DNA from: Actinobacteria bacterium UBA3028
GTDB taxonomy: Bacteria; Actinomycetota; Actinomycetes; Nanopelagicales; Nanopelagicaceae
Reading direction: 5' to 3'
Assembly (NCBI GenBank): GCA_002367715.1
Contig: DFDL01000013.1
Coordinates: forward strand, 1,897 to 10,583
Length of the DNA: 8,687 nt
In this document: positions 1-6,281 of the stretch, one piece after another
How the letters are laid out: every line of letters starts with the position of its first letter
Numbering within the stretch: the stretch's first letter is position 1
Translations under genes and position numbers: made by a program
The notes under the pieces: model-generated
The model's input: the letters and a program-made list of their open reading frames with translations, nothing else
Database searches by the model: none
What the model was told of the DNA's origin: nothing

Positions 1-48
1 TCATGCTTCGTCTGCGAAGGTTGTGGAAACACATCTGGTTGCTCATAA
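1..48 (+). CDS. nrdJ: C-terminal end of probable B12-dependent (class II) ribonucleotide reductase
   Basis: Only the last 15 codons lie in the window, in frame 1, reading SCFVCEGCGNTSGCS followed by TAA at 46-48. This Cys-rich tail (C2, C5, C8, C14 of the visible part) resembles the C-terminus of actinobacterial adenosylcobalamin-dependent ribonucleotide reductases. In those enzymes the terminal cysteines re-reduce the active site after each turnover from ribonucleoside diphosphate to deoxyribonucleotide. A strong hairpin terminator 17 bases after the stop supports a genuine gene end. The call rests on a short tail recalled from the family, so another zinc-ribbon-ended protein remains possible. 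Extending the sequence to the left would settle it. Confidence 0.65.
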   Translation, partial: SCFVCEGCGNTSGCS

Positions 49-65
49 AAGCTTAACTACTAATT

Positions 66-105
66 AGTGGGCCCTCTGTTAGAGATAACAGGGGGCCCAC
101 TTCTT
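66..105 (+). terminator. Hairpin terminator after nrdJ
   Basis: A 15-bp stem pairs 66-80 (AGTGGGCCCTCTGTT) with 87-101 (AACAGGGGGCCCACT) around a 6-base loop (AGAGAT). Every pair is Watson-Crick except one G-U wobble. A short T-rich tail, TTCTT, overlaps its end at 101-105. The stem is very GC-rich and stable, while the U-tract is weak, which is common in actinobacteria. It separates the nrdJ transcript from the toxin-antitoxin operon. Confidence 0.75.
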
Positions 106-140
106 GTCGAAAAGGTATTTCTTCTAAATGGCGAGACTTA

Positions 141-166
141 CTCGTATGGTACCATTTCTCGTACCA
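141..166 (+). promoter_or_regulatory. Candidate autoregulatory operator of the yefM-yoeB operon
   Basis: Just upstream of the antitoxin lie two copies of CTCGTA (141-146 and 158-163) and two copies of GTACCA (149-154 and 161-166, 12 bases apart). The first GTACCA sits within the 8-bp palindrome TGGTACCA (147-154). YefM-type antitoxins bind short palindromes with a GTAC-containing core in their own promoters, alone and as a complex with YoeB. Position and repeat spacing fit an operator. TACCAT (150-155) could be an overlapping -10 element, but no convincing -35 was found. Confidence 0.4.
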
Positions 167-186
167 CTCAGGAGAGGCGTCAAATA

Positions 187-483
187 ATGGCTATAACCGC
201 ATCACAGGCTCGAGCCCAACTATTTCCATTAATTGAGCAAGTCAATGAAGATATGAAGCCGGTTGTCATAACTTCCAAGGGCGGAAACGCAGTGCTTATC
301 TCAGAGAGTGAATATGAATCCATGATTGAAACCACCTATCTACTTTCGACACCAGCAAATCGAGAATGGCTACTTGATTCATTGGCCCAGGCAGATCGCG
401 GTGAAACCACGCGAATGGAATTTCCTATTGTGGCTTCGGCTACTCCAAAAGTTAAAACTCGCAAAGCCAGACAACGCACTTAG
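187..483 (+). CDS. yefM: Antitoxin of the YefM (Phd/YefM) family
   Basis: This 98-residue protein would neutralise the YoeB-type toxin encoded directly downstream and, with it, repress the operon. The N-terminal half (1-47, including SQARAQLFPLIEQV and VVITSKGGNAVLISESEYESM) has the Phd/YefM DNA-binding and dimerisation pattern. The stretch ETTYLLSTPANREWLLDSL (48-66) closely matches the toxin-binding region of E. coli YefM (ETAYLLRSPANARRLMDSI). The ATG at 187 is preferred because GGAGAGG (171-177) lies 9 bases upstream and the start matches the family. The frame stays open back to 67, but that extension would run through the terminator hairpin. The protein is about 15 residues longer than E. 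coli YefM and ends in a basic tail (PKVKTRKARQRT). Its stop codon overlaps the toxin start by one base. Confidence 0.93.
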   Translation: MAITASQARAQLFPLIEQVNEDMKPVVITSKGGNAVLISESEYESMIETTYLLSTPANREWLLDSLAQADRGETTRMEFPIVASATPKVKTRKARQRT

Positions 484-767
484 TGCCACGCAAGGCAAAA
501 CTCACCCAGGTCGAACAGACCAAAAGGGCTGCAGAAGATATTCAATATTGGATTGAGAGCGGAAATAGCAAGAAACTTACGAGAATAAATGCGTTAATTT
601 ATGGTTGCCTTCAGGACCCTTACTCTGGAATCGGTGTTCCAGAGCAATTGAGATTTCAAGATGAGGCTACATATTCAAGAAGAATCGATAAGAATCATCG
701 CTTGGTCTACCGGGTTCGCGCTTCAACTCTAATAGTTATTTCGGCACGCTTTCATTATGAAAAATAA
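483..767 (+). CDS. yoeB: YoeB/Txe-family mRNA interferase toxin
   Basis: This 94-residue RelE-fold toxin should bind the ribosomal A site and cleave mRNA during translation when released from its antitoxin. Alignment by eye with E. coli YoeB puts all the key residues in place: E54 (E46), R73 (R65), H91 (H83) and Y92 (Y84), within SRRIDKNHRLVYRV and the C-terminal ARFHYEK. The toxin therefore looks catalytically intact. Translation begins at GTG 483, whose G is the last base of the antitoxin TAG stop. No Shine-Dalgarno sequence is visible, so it is probably made by translational coupling, keeping toxin below antitoxin. The N-terminus is about 8 residues longer than E. coli YoeB and basic (MPRKAK). 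Confidence 0.93.
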   Translation: MPRKAKLTQVEQTKRAAEDIQYWIESGNSKKLTRINALIYGCLQDPYSGIGVPEQLRFQDEATYSRRIDKNHRLVYRVRASTLIVISARFHYEK

Positions 768-798
768 TAGCGAGATAGGGTTGCCGGTGTGATTGAAA

Positions 799-2814
799 AT
801 GATTGAGAAGATGCGAAAGGCCCTAGACGCAGCCGTTGAGGCTATTGGTGGTCAGCCACGTGAAGGCCAGATTGAGATGGCAGAGGCCGTTGCAAATGCA
901 CTCTCAAACCGCCACCACCTGCTAGTCCAAGCTGGAACCGGCACCGGAAAATCACTTGCCTATTTAGTGCCGGCACTTGTGCATGGTAAAAAAGTTTTAG
1001 TTGCAACAGCGACCCTTGCCCTACAGAGACAATTAGTTGAACGTGATTTACCAAAGATTAAGGGCGCCCTTGAAAAAGAGCTCGGCCGCGAACTAACTTT
1101 TGCGGTTTATAAAGGCGTTGGAAACTATTTATGTTTGCAGAAAATGAACAGTGCCGAGCAAGATCCTGACAGCGAAGTTTTGCTAGAGATTGGCAGCCTA
1201 GAGAAAGATGCAAAACGGCTGCGGGCTTGGGCGCAAACACCCGGGATCTCTGGCGATCGCGATGATGCCCCAGATGTTGATAGGCGGGTCTGGTATGCAA
1301 ACTCAGTCTCGGGCCGTGAATGTATCGGTAAGGATGACTGCGCATTTGGTTCACAATGTTTTGCAGTAAATGCAAAGGCGAAGGCGCAGACCGCCGATGT
1401 GGTCGTAACAAATCACACTCTTCTTGCAATTGAGATTGTTGACTCACATCCGATTCTGCCAGAGCGCGATGCTGTAATTTTGGATGAGGCCCACGAATTT
1501 ATGGACCGCACAACCCAAGCTGTTACTGAAGAGCTAACAGTCGCCCGCGTCGAACGCGCAGCAAAGATGGCAAAGAGGCACCTACCGGGCAAAGCTTCAG
1601 ATGCATTTGGAAAAGCTGCAGATGTATTTGCACAAGCTTTAACTGATTTTGCCTCAGATGTTCGAAGTGATCCAACAAAAGCTGGGCGCCTGCCGGAGCT
1701 TCCATCGCAATTAGAGGCACCAATCCGTAAAGTTAAAGAGTGCGCACAAGCCGTTGTTGCACTGATCAATGCAGATTCTGATGTTATAAACCCTGATTCG
1801 ATGGCCGAGCGTGCACGAGTTAAGGGTGCTACCAGTGAGGTGCAACAGACCGCAACTAAGATGCTAAAGCCAAGTGGGCATCAGGTCATGTGGTTTGAGC
1901 CGACATATTCCACTCTCTATTTAGCGCCACTATCTGTTTCGCAAGTTCTGCGCGCAAATCTACTTACCGAGACCCCAGTAATCGCCACAAGTGCAACGCT
2001 CTCGGTCGGAAAGTCATTTGATGCAATCGCAAAATCAATTGGTTTTGTCGTCAATGGCTCAAGTGGTGAAGATGAAGATTCTGAAGATGAATTTGAGGAA
2101 GGCGAGATCGATCCAGCAAATGTTCAGATGTTAGATGTTGGCTCGCCCTTTGATTTTGCCAAGCAAGGTGCTCTCTATCTACCAAGAGATATCCCAGAGC
2201 CAGGTCGCGATGGGCCAAGCAGTGAGGCGCTAACCGAACTAGCCGAATTAATTGATGCGGCTGGCGGTCGCACCCTTGCCCTCTTCTCCTCTTGGCGTGG
2301 CGTTGAGATGGCAGATGAATATTTACGAAAGGCCTTAGCCGAATTAGAAATTCCAATTATTACCCAGAGGCGCGGGGATATCGTCGGTACTTTAGTTGAG
2401 CGCTTTGCAAAAGATCCAAAGTCAATTCTGCTCGGAACAATTTCACTCTGGCAGGGAATCGATGTTCCCGGCCCATCATGTACTTTGGTCGCGATCGATC
2501 GAATTCCATTTCCAAGGCCAGATGAACCAGTCATGAGTGCGCGCGCAGCTGAAGCAGATGCCGCTGGCGGAAGTGGCTTTATGCAAGTTTCACTGCCACG
2601 CGCTGCGCTCTTGTTGGCGCAGGGGACTGGACGTTTAATTAGATCAGTCGATGATAGGGGAGTCGTTGCAATTCTAGACTCTCGAATTGTTACCAAGCGT
2701 TATGGATCTGTTCTATTAAACTCAATGCCACCATTTTGGCGAACAAGTGATGGCGCCGTGATTCGAGAGTCGTTAAAGCGGTTAAATAAAGATTATCTCG
2801 AGGCGGGCAAGTAA
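799..2814 (+). CDS. dinG: DinG-type (XPD-like) Fe-S ATP-dependent DNA helicase
   Basis: This 671-residue superfamily 2 helicase probably unwinds DNA 5'-3', acting on R-loops, D-loops or damage intermediates as DinG does. Visible motifs, numbered from ATG 799: Walker A AGTGTGKS (45-52); four Fe-S cysteines C112, C175, C181 and C187 with the expected wide-then-tight spacing; TNHTLL (204-209); the DEAH box (229-232); SATL (398-401); SLWQGIDVPG (549-558); and the motif VI arginine segment QGTGRLIRS (608-616). An acidic insertion rich in Glu/Asp spans about 422-438. TTG 793 is an alternative start two codons earlier; ATG 799 is favoured because GGTG at 786-789 is better spaced for it. The gene begins 31 bases after yoeB and may be read through from it. 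Its 3' end overlaps the convergent Nudix gene. No LexA-box-like palindrome was seen upstream. Confidence 0.93.
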   Translation: MIEKMRKALDAAVEAIGGQPREGQIEMAEAVANALSNRHHLLVQAGTGTGKSLAYLVPALVHGKKVLVATATLALQRQLVERDLPKIKGALEKELGRELTFAVYKGVGNYLCLQKMNSAEQDPDSEVLLEIGSLEKDAKRLRAWAQTPGISGDRDDAPDVDRRVWYANSVSGRECIGKDDCAFGSQCFAVNAKAKAQTADVVVTNHTLLAIEIVDSHPILPERDAVILDEAHEFMDRTTQAVTEELTVARVERAAKMAKRHLPGKASDAFGKAADVFAQALTDFASDVRSDPTKAGRLPELPSQLEAPIRKVKECAQAVVALINADSDVINPDSMAERARVKGATSEVQQTATKMLKPSGHQVMWFEPTYSTLYLAPLSVSQVLRANLLTETPVIATSATLSVGKSFDAIAKSIGFVVNGSSGEDEDSEDEFEEGEIDPANVQMLDVGSPFDFAKQGALYLPRDIPEPGRDGPSSEALTELAELIDAAGGRTLALFSSWRGVEMADEYLRKALAELEIPIITQRRGDIVGTLVERFAKDPKSILLGTISLWQGIDVPGPSCTLVAIDRIPFPRPDEPVMSARAAEADAAGGSGFMQVSLPRAALLLAQGTGRLIRSVDDRGVVAILDSRIVTKRYGSVLLNSMPPFWRTSDGAVIRESLKRLNKDYLEAGK

Positions 2815-3276
2815 GGCGGGCCAACTCTTTGCAAAGCTTGGATGTAGAACTTTCTTCTCAACATCATCAAATTTGACCCACTCAACTTGCAGCGATTCAT
2901 CATTCTGTTCGTGGGCAACTAAGTTTGCATGCGCATTTGCAATGACAGTGTCATATCTCCACCCATTGTGCTCATCGCCAAATGTTTCAATGGGATCAAC
3001 TAAGTTTGTATGAATCCCAATCTCTTCTTGTGCTTCACGCAGCGCAGCTTCAATCACAGTCTCGTGAGAATCTCGGGCGCCACCAGGAATTCCCCAAGTG
3101 TCACCATTGTGAACCCAAGGAGCTCGATGCTGCATCAAAATTGTTCTATCTCGGACAAGAAGTAATCCGGCTGCGCCATTTAAGCCCCAATGGCGATTAC
3201 CACATGGACATTGAACCCACCCATCACCATCTCTATGCGCCACGGCTCTAGGTTTACACACCCATAGCTTTTCCAC
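2782..3276 (-). CDS. Nudix hydrolase with Cys/His-containing N-terminus
   Basis: This 164-residue protein should hydrolyse a nucleoside diphosphate linked to another group, using Mg2+ or Mn2+. A perfect Nudix box, G-x5-E-x7-REaxEExG, runs from G66 through E72, R80, E81, E84 and E85 to G87. Just upstream are the strands GAAGLLLVRDRTILMQHRAPW and GDTWGIPGG, typical of MutT-like folds. The N-terminus carries C7, C23, C25 and H29 (VQCPCGNRHWG), a small metal-knuckle-like segment of the kind seen in actinobacterial relatives. The substrate cannot be told from sequence; oxidised nucleotides, ADP-ribose and similar dinucleotides are all possible. The start is GTG 3276, with a second in-frame GTG at 3261, and neither has a clear Shine-Dalgarno site. 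The last 33 coding bases overlap the 3' end of dinG. Confidence 0.92.
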   Translation of the reverse strand: MEKLWVCKPRAVAHRDGDGWVQCPCGNRHWGLNGAAGLLLVRDRTILMQHRAPWVHNGDTWGIPGGARDSHETVIEAALREAQEEIGIHTNLVDPIETFGDEHNGWRYDTVIANAHANLVAHEQNDESLQVEWVKFDDVEKKVLHPSFAKSWPALLARLEIIFI

Positions 3277-3316
3277 AATTTAAAGAGCAAAGTTTCTGGC
3301 AACTCAGCAATCGCCC

Positions 3317-3322
3317 TACCTT
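3317..3322 (+). promoter_or_regulatory. -10 element (TACCTT) of the PKD-protein gene, leaderless
   Basis: TACCTT fits the actinobacterial -10 pattern TAnnnT and ends exactly 6 bases before ATG 3329, so transcription would start at or next to the start codon. No Shine-Dalgarno sequence lies upstream of this ATG, which agrees with a leaderless mRNA. No clear -35 is seen. The 52-base gap 3277-3328 must also contain the divergent Nudix promoter, which I could not place. Confidence 0.5.
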
Positions 3323-3328
3323 GCACGG

Positions 3329-4087
3329 ATGCCCACATATCTAACTCGCCTAATTCCACTGGCTTCTATAGTTCTTCTGCAAATACCTACCGCTATTCCT
3401 GCATCAGCAGCGCCCAACTGCACAATTAAGGTCTGCGTAAAAGTTTATACCGACCCAAAAACTGGAAAGTTAATTATCTCGGCCAAACAGAATGGCAGTA
3501 GTACGAAACCAAAGCCGACTCCGGCCGTTACTGCGAAGCCGACCGTGGCTCCTAAGCCAATTCCGAAGCCAACGCCAAAACCGACTCTGGTGCCATCCCC
3601 TAAACCAACACCTACGCCAAAACCGAGCATTGTTGTAAGTAAAAAGTATCTGCCAAAGCCAGTTGTAAAGCTCTCACTCTCAGATCAACTTGCCCAATTA
3701 ATTCCTATGAAAGATATCTTTCATCAGCCAAGTACTCGTGCGTTGGTACAAGTCCCAGTTAATTTCTGGACTACGACGCCTGAAACTTTTAAGACATCTG
3801 TTGTGATGCTCGGAGTTCCGATTACTGTCTATCTTGCACCTACTTACTTATGGGACTTTGGCGATGGCACAATTTTGCAGACCAAATTACGGGGCGGGCC
3901 CTATCCAGATACAAGTATTCGTCACACCTACAGAGGCGCTGGAACATATTTTTCCTCCCTAACTATTTCCTGGAAGGGTTCATGGAGCGCATCTGGCAAT
4001 ACAAGCGCAGTAAGTGGTGGCGCGATAATTCAGAGGCTATTTAGCCAAGTAAATGTAGTTGGAGCACCTTCAAAATATATAAATTAA
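3329..4087 (+). CDS. Secreted PKD-domain protein with Pro/Lys-rich linker
   Basis: This 252-residue exported protein has no known enzymatic motif. A signal peptide spans about 1-27 (hydrophobic core LIPLASIVLLQIP, cleavage near ASA-AP). Next comes a short segment with C31 and C36 that could form a disulfide. Residues 60-100 form a low-complexity linker of KPTP/KPKP-like units. The C-terminal half carries a PKD-like beta-sandwich signature: WDFGDGT (175-181) and HTYRGAGTY (199-207), followed by a Trp/Ser-rich strand region. Proline-lysine linkers commonly carry a domain through or along the cell wall. There is no C-terminal membrane anchor or LPxTG motif, so the protein is probably released or held non-covalently. 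The start is supported by the signal peptide and the -10 hexamer 6 bases upstream. Its function is unknown; a cell-surface binding or structural role is inference. Confidence 0.85.
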   Translation: MPTYLTRLIPLASIVLLQIPTAIPASAAPNCTIKVCVKVYTDPKTGKLIISAKQNGSSTKPKPTPAVTAKPTVAPKPIPKPTPKPTLVPSPKPTPTPKPSIVVSKKYLPKPVVKLSLSDQLAQLIPMKDIFHQPSTRALVQVPVNFWTTTPETFKTSVVMLGVPITVYLAPTYLWDFGDGTILQTKLRGGPYPDTSIRHTYRGAGTYFSSLTISWKGSWSASGNTSAVSGGAIIQRLFSQVNVVGAPSKYIN

Positions 4088-4161
4088 CCACAAGGCGGGT
4101 ATCTCCACAATCGCTGAATATTTAACGACTTGATCTTTAGCAAAGAGCAATTCTTCGCGCT

Positions 4162-5154
4162 ATGACAACACTTACATCACCACATGATTTATTAGCAGCA
4201 GTTCCTTTCTTAATTGGATACCATCCAACAAATTCCTTAGTAGTTATAGCCTTGCGAGAAGAGGCGGTGGGAATGGCTATGAGAATAGATTTTCCTGAAG
4301 ATTTAGAGGCAGGCCAACTAGATGAGCTGGCTGATCATCTAATTGCCGAAAGAGCCGATGGCGCCCTCATAGTTGCTTACCTGCCAGAAGAAGTCATCGA
4401 CAGCCAGTACCTATTAGAACCACTTCGTGAAGCAATTGAACTTCGAAATCTAAGCGTTAGAGAGTGCTTAGAGGTACGTTCTGGTAGATGGCGCTCAGTA
4501 CTCTGTGAAGATCTAACTTGTTGTCCTAAGAGTGGAAACTTGCTCCCCGAATACAATACTTCCCGGATCACTGCCGAACAGGTTGCAAATGGAAAACCAC
4601 TTCCATATGTCGGGATTGAACAATTACGAGAATCCATTGCTCCAGTTGATGGCGATGCCGAACTTCGAGCTCTGATAGATCTCGTTCCAGAGATTGACTA
4701 TGAATCGGGCGAGCACTTGAAGGATCAGCGCGCAGGGGCACTCGCCTTCAATGATTTAGTCGAAATATTTACTCGAGAAGGTATCTGCTTGGATAAAGTG
4801 TTAATTGCTCTAGTTCTGGTCCGCTTGCGAGATCTTCAAGTTCGCGATTATGCAATGGGCGTTACCGATGGCGAGAATATAGATGGGCTCTGGGCAATGT
4901 GGCGCTGGTTGCTGCGGATTGCACCATCGGAATATGTTGCACCAGTGGCTTCGTTATTTTCTGCAATCTGTTATGAACGGGGAGATGGGGCACTTGCCGC
5001 AAAATCCTTGGATCGAGCTCTAGTCGATGACCCCAGGTATCCCTTAGCAAAGTTGCTTCGCAGGGTTTATTCGGCAGGTTGGCCACCTGAGAGTTTTGCC
5101 AATATGCGTCGAGATCTGCACCCGAAAGTTTGTGCCGCACTCTTTAGCGAGTAG
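4162..5154 (+). CDS. DUF4192 family protein of unknown function
   Basis: This 330-residue protein matches the actinobacterial DUF4192 family. Its N-terminus has the family hallmark (LTSPHDLLAAVPFLIGYHPTNSLVVIAL written in two parts: residues 4-20 and 21-31). A conserved Cys cluster CEDLTCCPKSG lies at 115-125. The C-terminal half is helical, with WAMWRWLLRIAPSEYVAP and a TPR-like GDGALAAKSLDRAL segment. It has no signal peptide or membrane segment, so it is probably cytoplasmic. No biochemical role is established for the family. Its gene lies 74 bases after the PKD gene and 9 bases before ald, on the same strand. ATG 4162 is chosen because it gives the family N-terminus; a weak purine stretch (AAAGAG, 4142-4147) is rather far upstream to be a ribosome site, and no TAnnnT hexamer lies 6 bases before the start. 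Confidence 0.85.
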   Translation: MTTLTSPHDLLAAVPFLIGYHPTNSLVVIALREEAVGMAMRIDFPEDLEAGQLDELADHLIAERADGALIVAYLPEEVIDSQYLLEPLREAIELRNLSVRECLEVRSGRWRSVLCEDLTCCPKSGNLLPEYNTSRITAEQVANGKPLPYVGIEQLRESIAPVDGDAELRALIDLVPEIDYESGEHLKDQRAGALAFNDLVEIFTREGICLDKVLIALVLVRLRDLQVRDYAMGVTDGENIDGLWAMWRWLLRIAPSEYVAPVASLFSAICYERGDGALAAKSLDRALVDDPRYPLAKLLRRVYSAGWPPESFANMRRDLHPKVCAALFSE

Positions 5155-5157
5155 CCT
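5152..5157 (+). promoter_or_regulatory. -10 element (TAGCCT) of ald, leaderless
   Basis: TAGCCT matches TAnnnT and ends exactly 6 bases before ATG 5164. It overlaps the DUF4192 stop codon TAG (5152-5154). No Shine-Dalgarno sequence precedes ald, so a leaderless transcript starting at the ATG is the simplest reading. TTGTGC at 5130-5135 is a weak -35 candidate with a 16-base spacer. Co-transcription with the DUF4192 gene cannot be excluded. Confidence 0.45.
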
Positions 5158-5163
5158 AATCGC

Positions 5164-6246
5164 ATGATTATTGGTATTCCAAAAGAACTAAAAAATAATG
5201 AATTTCGAGTTTCAGCGACGCCATCTGGCGTACATGCACTAGTTCAAGCAGGTCACCAAGTGATCGTAGAGTCTGGCGCCGGAATCGGATCTGCTATTAC
5301 TGATTCGAATTTCATCTCAGTAGGGGCGAGAATTACTGAGAGCGTTGAAGACCTGTGGAGAGAGGCAGATTTAATCCTAAAGGTTAAAGAGCCGTTACCT
5401 ATTGAATATCCTCGTATGCGAAAAGGGCAGGTTCTCTTTACATATCTACACCTAGCTGCCTCGCGAGAATGTACTGAGGCGATTATCAAATCTGGAACTA
5501 CAGCGATAGCGTTTGAAACAGTTGAGATAAATGGCCAGCTCCCGCTACTTGCTCCGATGTCAGAGGTTGCAGGACGAATGTCTATTCAAGTTGGAGCCGC
5601 CGCGCTACAGAAACCTGCAGGTGGCCGAGGCGTATTGCTGGGTGGAGTCCCAGGTGTTGCCCCAGCAAAAGTTGTAGTCCTTGGGGGCGGGGTTGTCGGA
5701 GTTTCAGCTGCAACCATGGCGCATGGAATGCGAGCTGATGTAACTATTCTGGATCTGGATCTAAATCGCCTGCGTTATATCGATGAATTATTTGCTGGCC
5801 AGGTAAGAACAATTGCTTCATCGGCCTTTGCAATCCAAGAACAGTGCATGGCAGCTGATTTAGTTATTGGCGCAGTACTTGTTCATGGTGCTAAGGCACC
5901 AAAACTTGTCAGTAATGATTTAGTCTCCAAGATGAGGCCTGGTTCAGTACTTGTAGATGTTGCTATTGACCAAGGGGGATGCTTCGAAGGCTCAAAGGCG
6001 ACCACACACTCAGATCCAACATTTAAAGTACATAACTCACTTTATTATTGCGTCGCAAATATGCCTGGAGCAGTGCCAGCTACCTCAACTGCCGCACTAG
6101 CAAATGCCACAATCAAATACGCCTTGGCTATCGCCAATAAGGGATGGCAGGGGGCCTGTGCCGATGATCCAGCCCTTGCTCGTGGACTAAACGCGCATGA
6201 GGGTGAGATTAGGTATCAGGCGATAGCTACCGCTCACGGGCTGTAA
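5164..6246 (+). CDS. ald: Alanine dehydrogenase
   Basis: This 360-residue cytoplasmic enzyme interconverts L-alanine and pyruvate plus ammonia with NAD(H), linking carbon and nitrogen metabolism. Residues matching the characterised family are all present: R15 and K75 (pyruvate binding, within VKEPLP), H96 (catalytic, LHLAAS) and D269 (catalytic, in AIDQGG). The Rossmann NAD site is GGGVVG (174-179), with acidic residues after the second strand (D197 and D199 in LDLDL). The length is slightly below the usual 370 or so, with the C-terminus a little short but no motif missing. The ATG gives the canonical MIIGIPKE start. It lies 9 bases after the DUF4192 gene and 35 bases before glnA2, forming a nitrogen-metabolism pair. 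The TAA stop lies inside the candidate GlnR box of the next gene. Confidence 0.96.
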   Translation: MIIGIPKELKNNEFRVSATPSGVHALVQAGHQVIVESGAGIGSAITDSNFISVGARITESVEDLWREADLILKVKEPLPIEYPRMRKGQVLFTYLHLAASRECTEAIIKSGTTAIAFETVEINGQLPLLAPMSEVAGRMSIQVGAAALQKPAGGRGVLLGGVPGVAPAKVVVLGGGVVGVSAATMAHGMRADVTILDLDLNRLRYIDELFAGQVRTIASSAFAIQEQCMAADLVIGAVLVHGAKAPKLVSNDLVSKMRPGSVLVDVAIDQGGCFEGSKATTHSDPTFKVHNSLYYCVANMPGAVPATSTAALANATIKYALAIANKGWQGACADDPALARGLNAHEGEIRYQAIATAHGL

Positions 6247-6258
6247 CAATTCCGTAAC
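6243..6258 (+). promoter_or_regulatory. Candidate GlnR nitrogen-control box upstream of glnA2
   Basis: GTAAC (6243-6247), six bases, then GTAAC (6254-6258) is a direct repeat with an 11-base period. It matches the actinobacterial GlnR pattern of GTnAC-n6-GnAAC half-sites, and equally the AC-n9-AC form described in mycobacteria. It lies 24 to 39 bases upstream of ATG 6282, where a -35-region regulator would sit if transcription starts at or near that ATG, and it overlaps the ald stop codon. GlnR governs nitrogen-assimilation genes including glutamine synthetases, so the location is apt. Whether this genome encodes GlnR is not visible here. Confidence 0.45.
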
Positions 6259-6270
6259 AAGCATTTGGCA

Positions 6271-6276
6271 TTATCT
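6271..6276 (+). promoter_or_regulatory. Probable -10 element (TTATCT) of glnA2
   Basis: TTATCT, within CATTATCT, ends 5 bases before ATG 6282 and there is no Shine-Dalgarno sequence, so the mRNA may be leaderless. The match to TAnnnT is imperfect in the first two positions. No good -35 hexamer is present at 15-18 bases; the candidate GlnR box occupies that region instead, as expected for an activator-dependent promoter. Confidence 0.4.
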
Positions 6277-6281
6277 CTCCC

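Noticed and set aside
67..186. N-terminal extension of the antitoxin frame starting at 67
   Set aside because: It would translate the terminator hairpin, has no ribosome site, and adds 40 residues absent from the YefM family. ATG 187 has a proper GGAGAGG.
326..556. 76-residue frame spanning the yefM/yoeB junction
   Set aside because: It is out of frame with both toxin-antitoxin genes and has no family features or ribosome site.
768..798. LexA-type SOS box or separate promoter for dinG
   Set aside because: No palindrome of the actinobacterial LexA type and no TAnnnT hexamer with suitable spacing were visible.
2982..3251. 89-residue open frame on the plus strand
   Set aside because: It lies opposite the Nudix gene, whose reading frame carries a perfect Nudix box.
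4136..4146. CTTT-AGC-AAAG mini-hairpin before the DUF4192 gene
   Set aside because: A 4-bp A/T stem is too weak to call a terminator or regulator. I see no clear terminator or promoter in 4088-4161.
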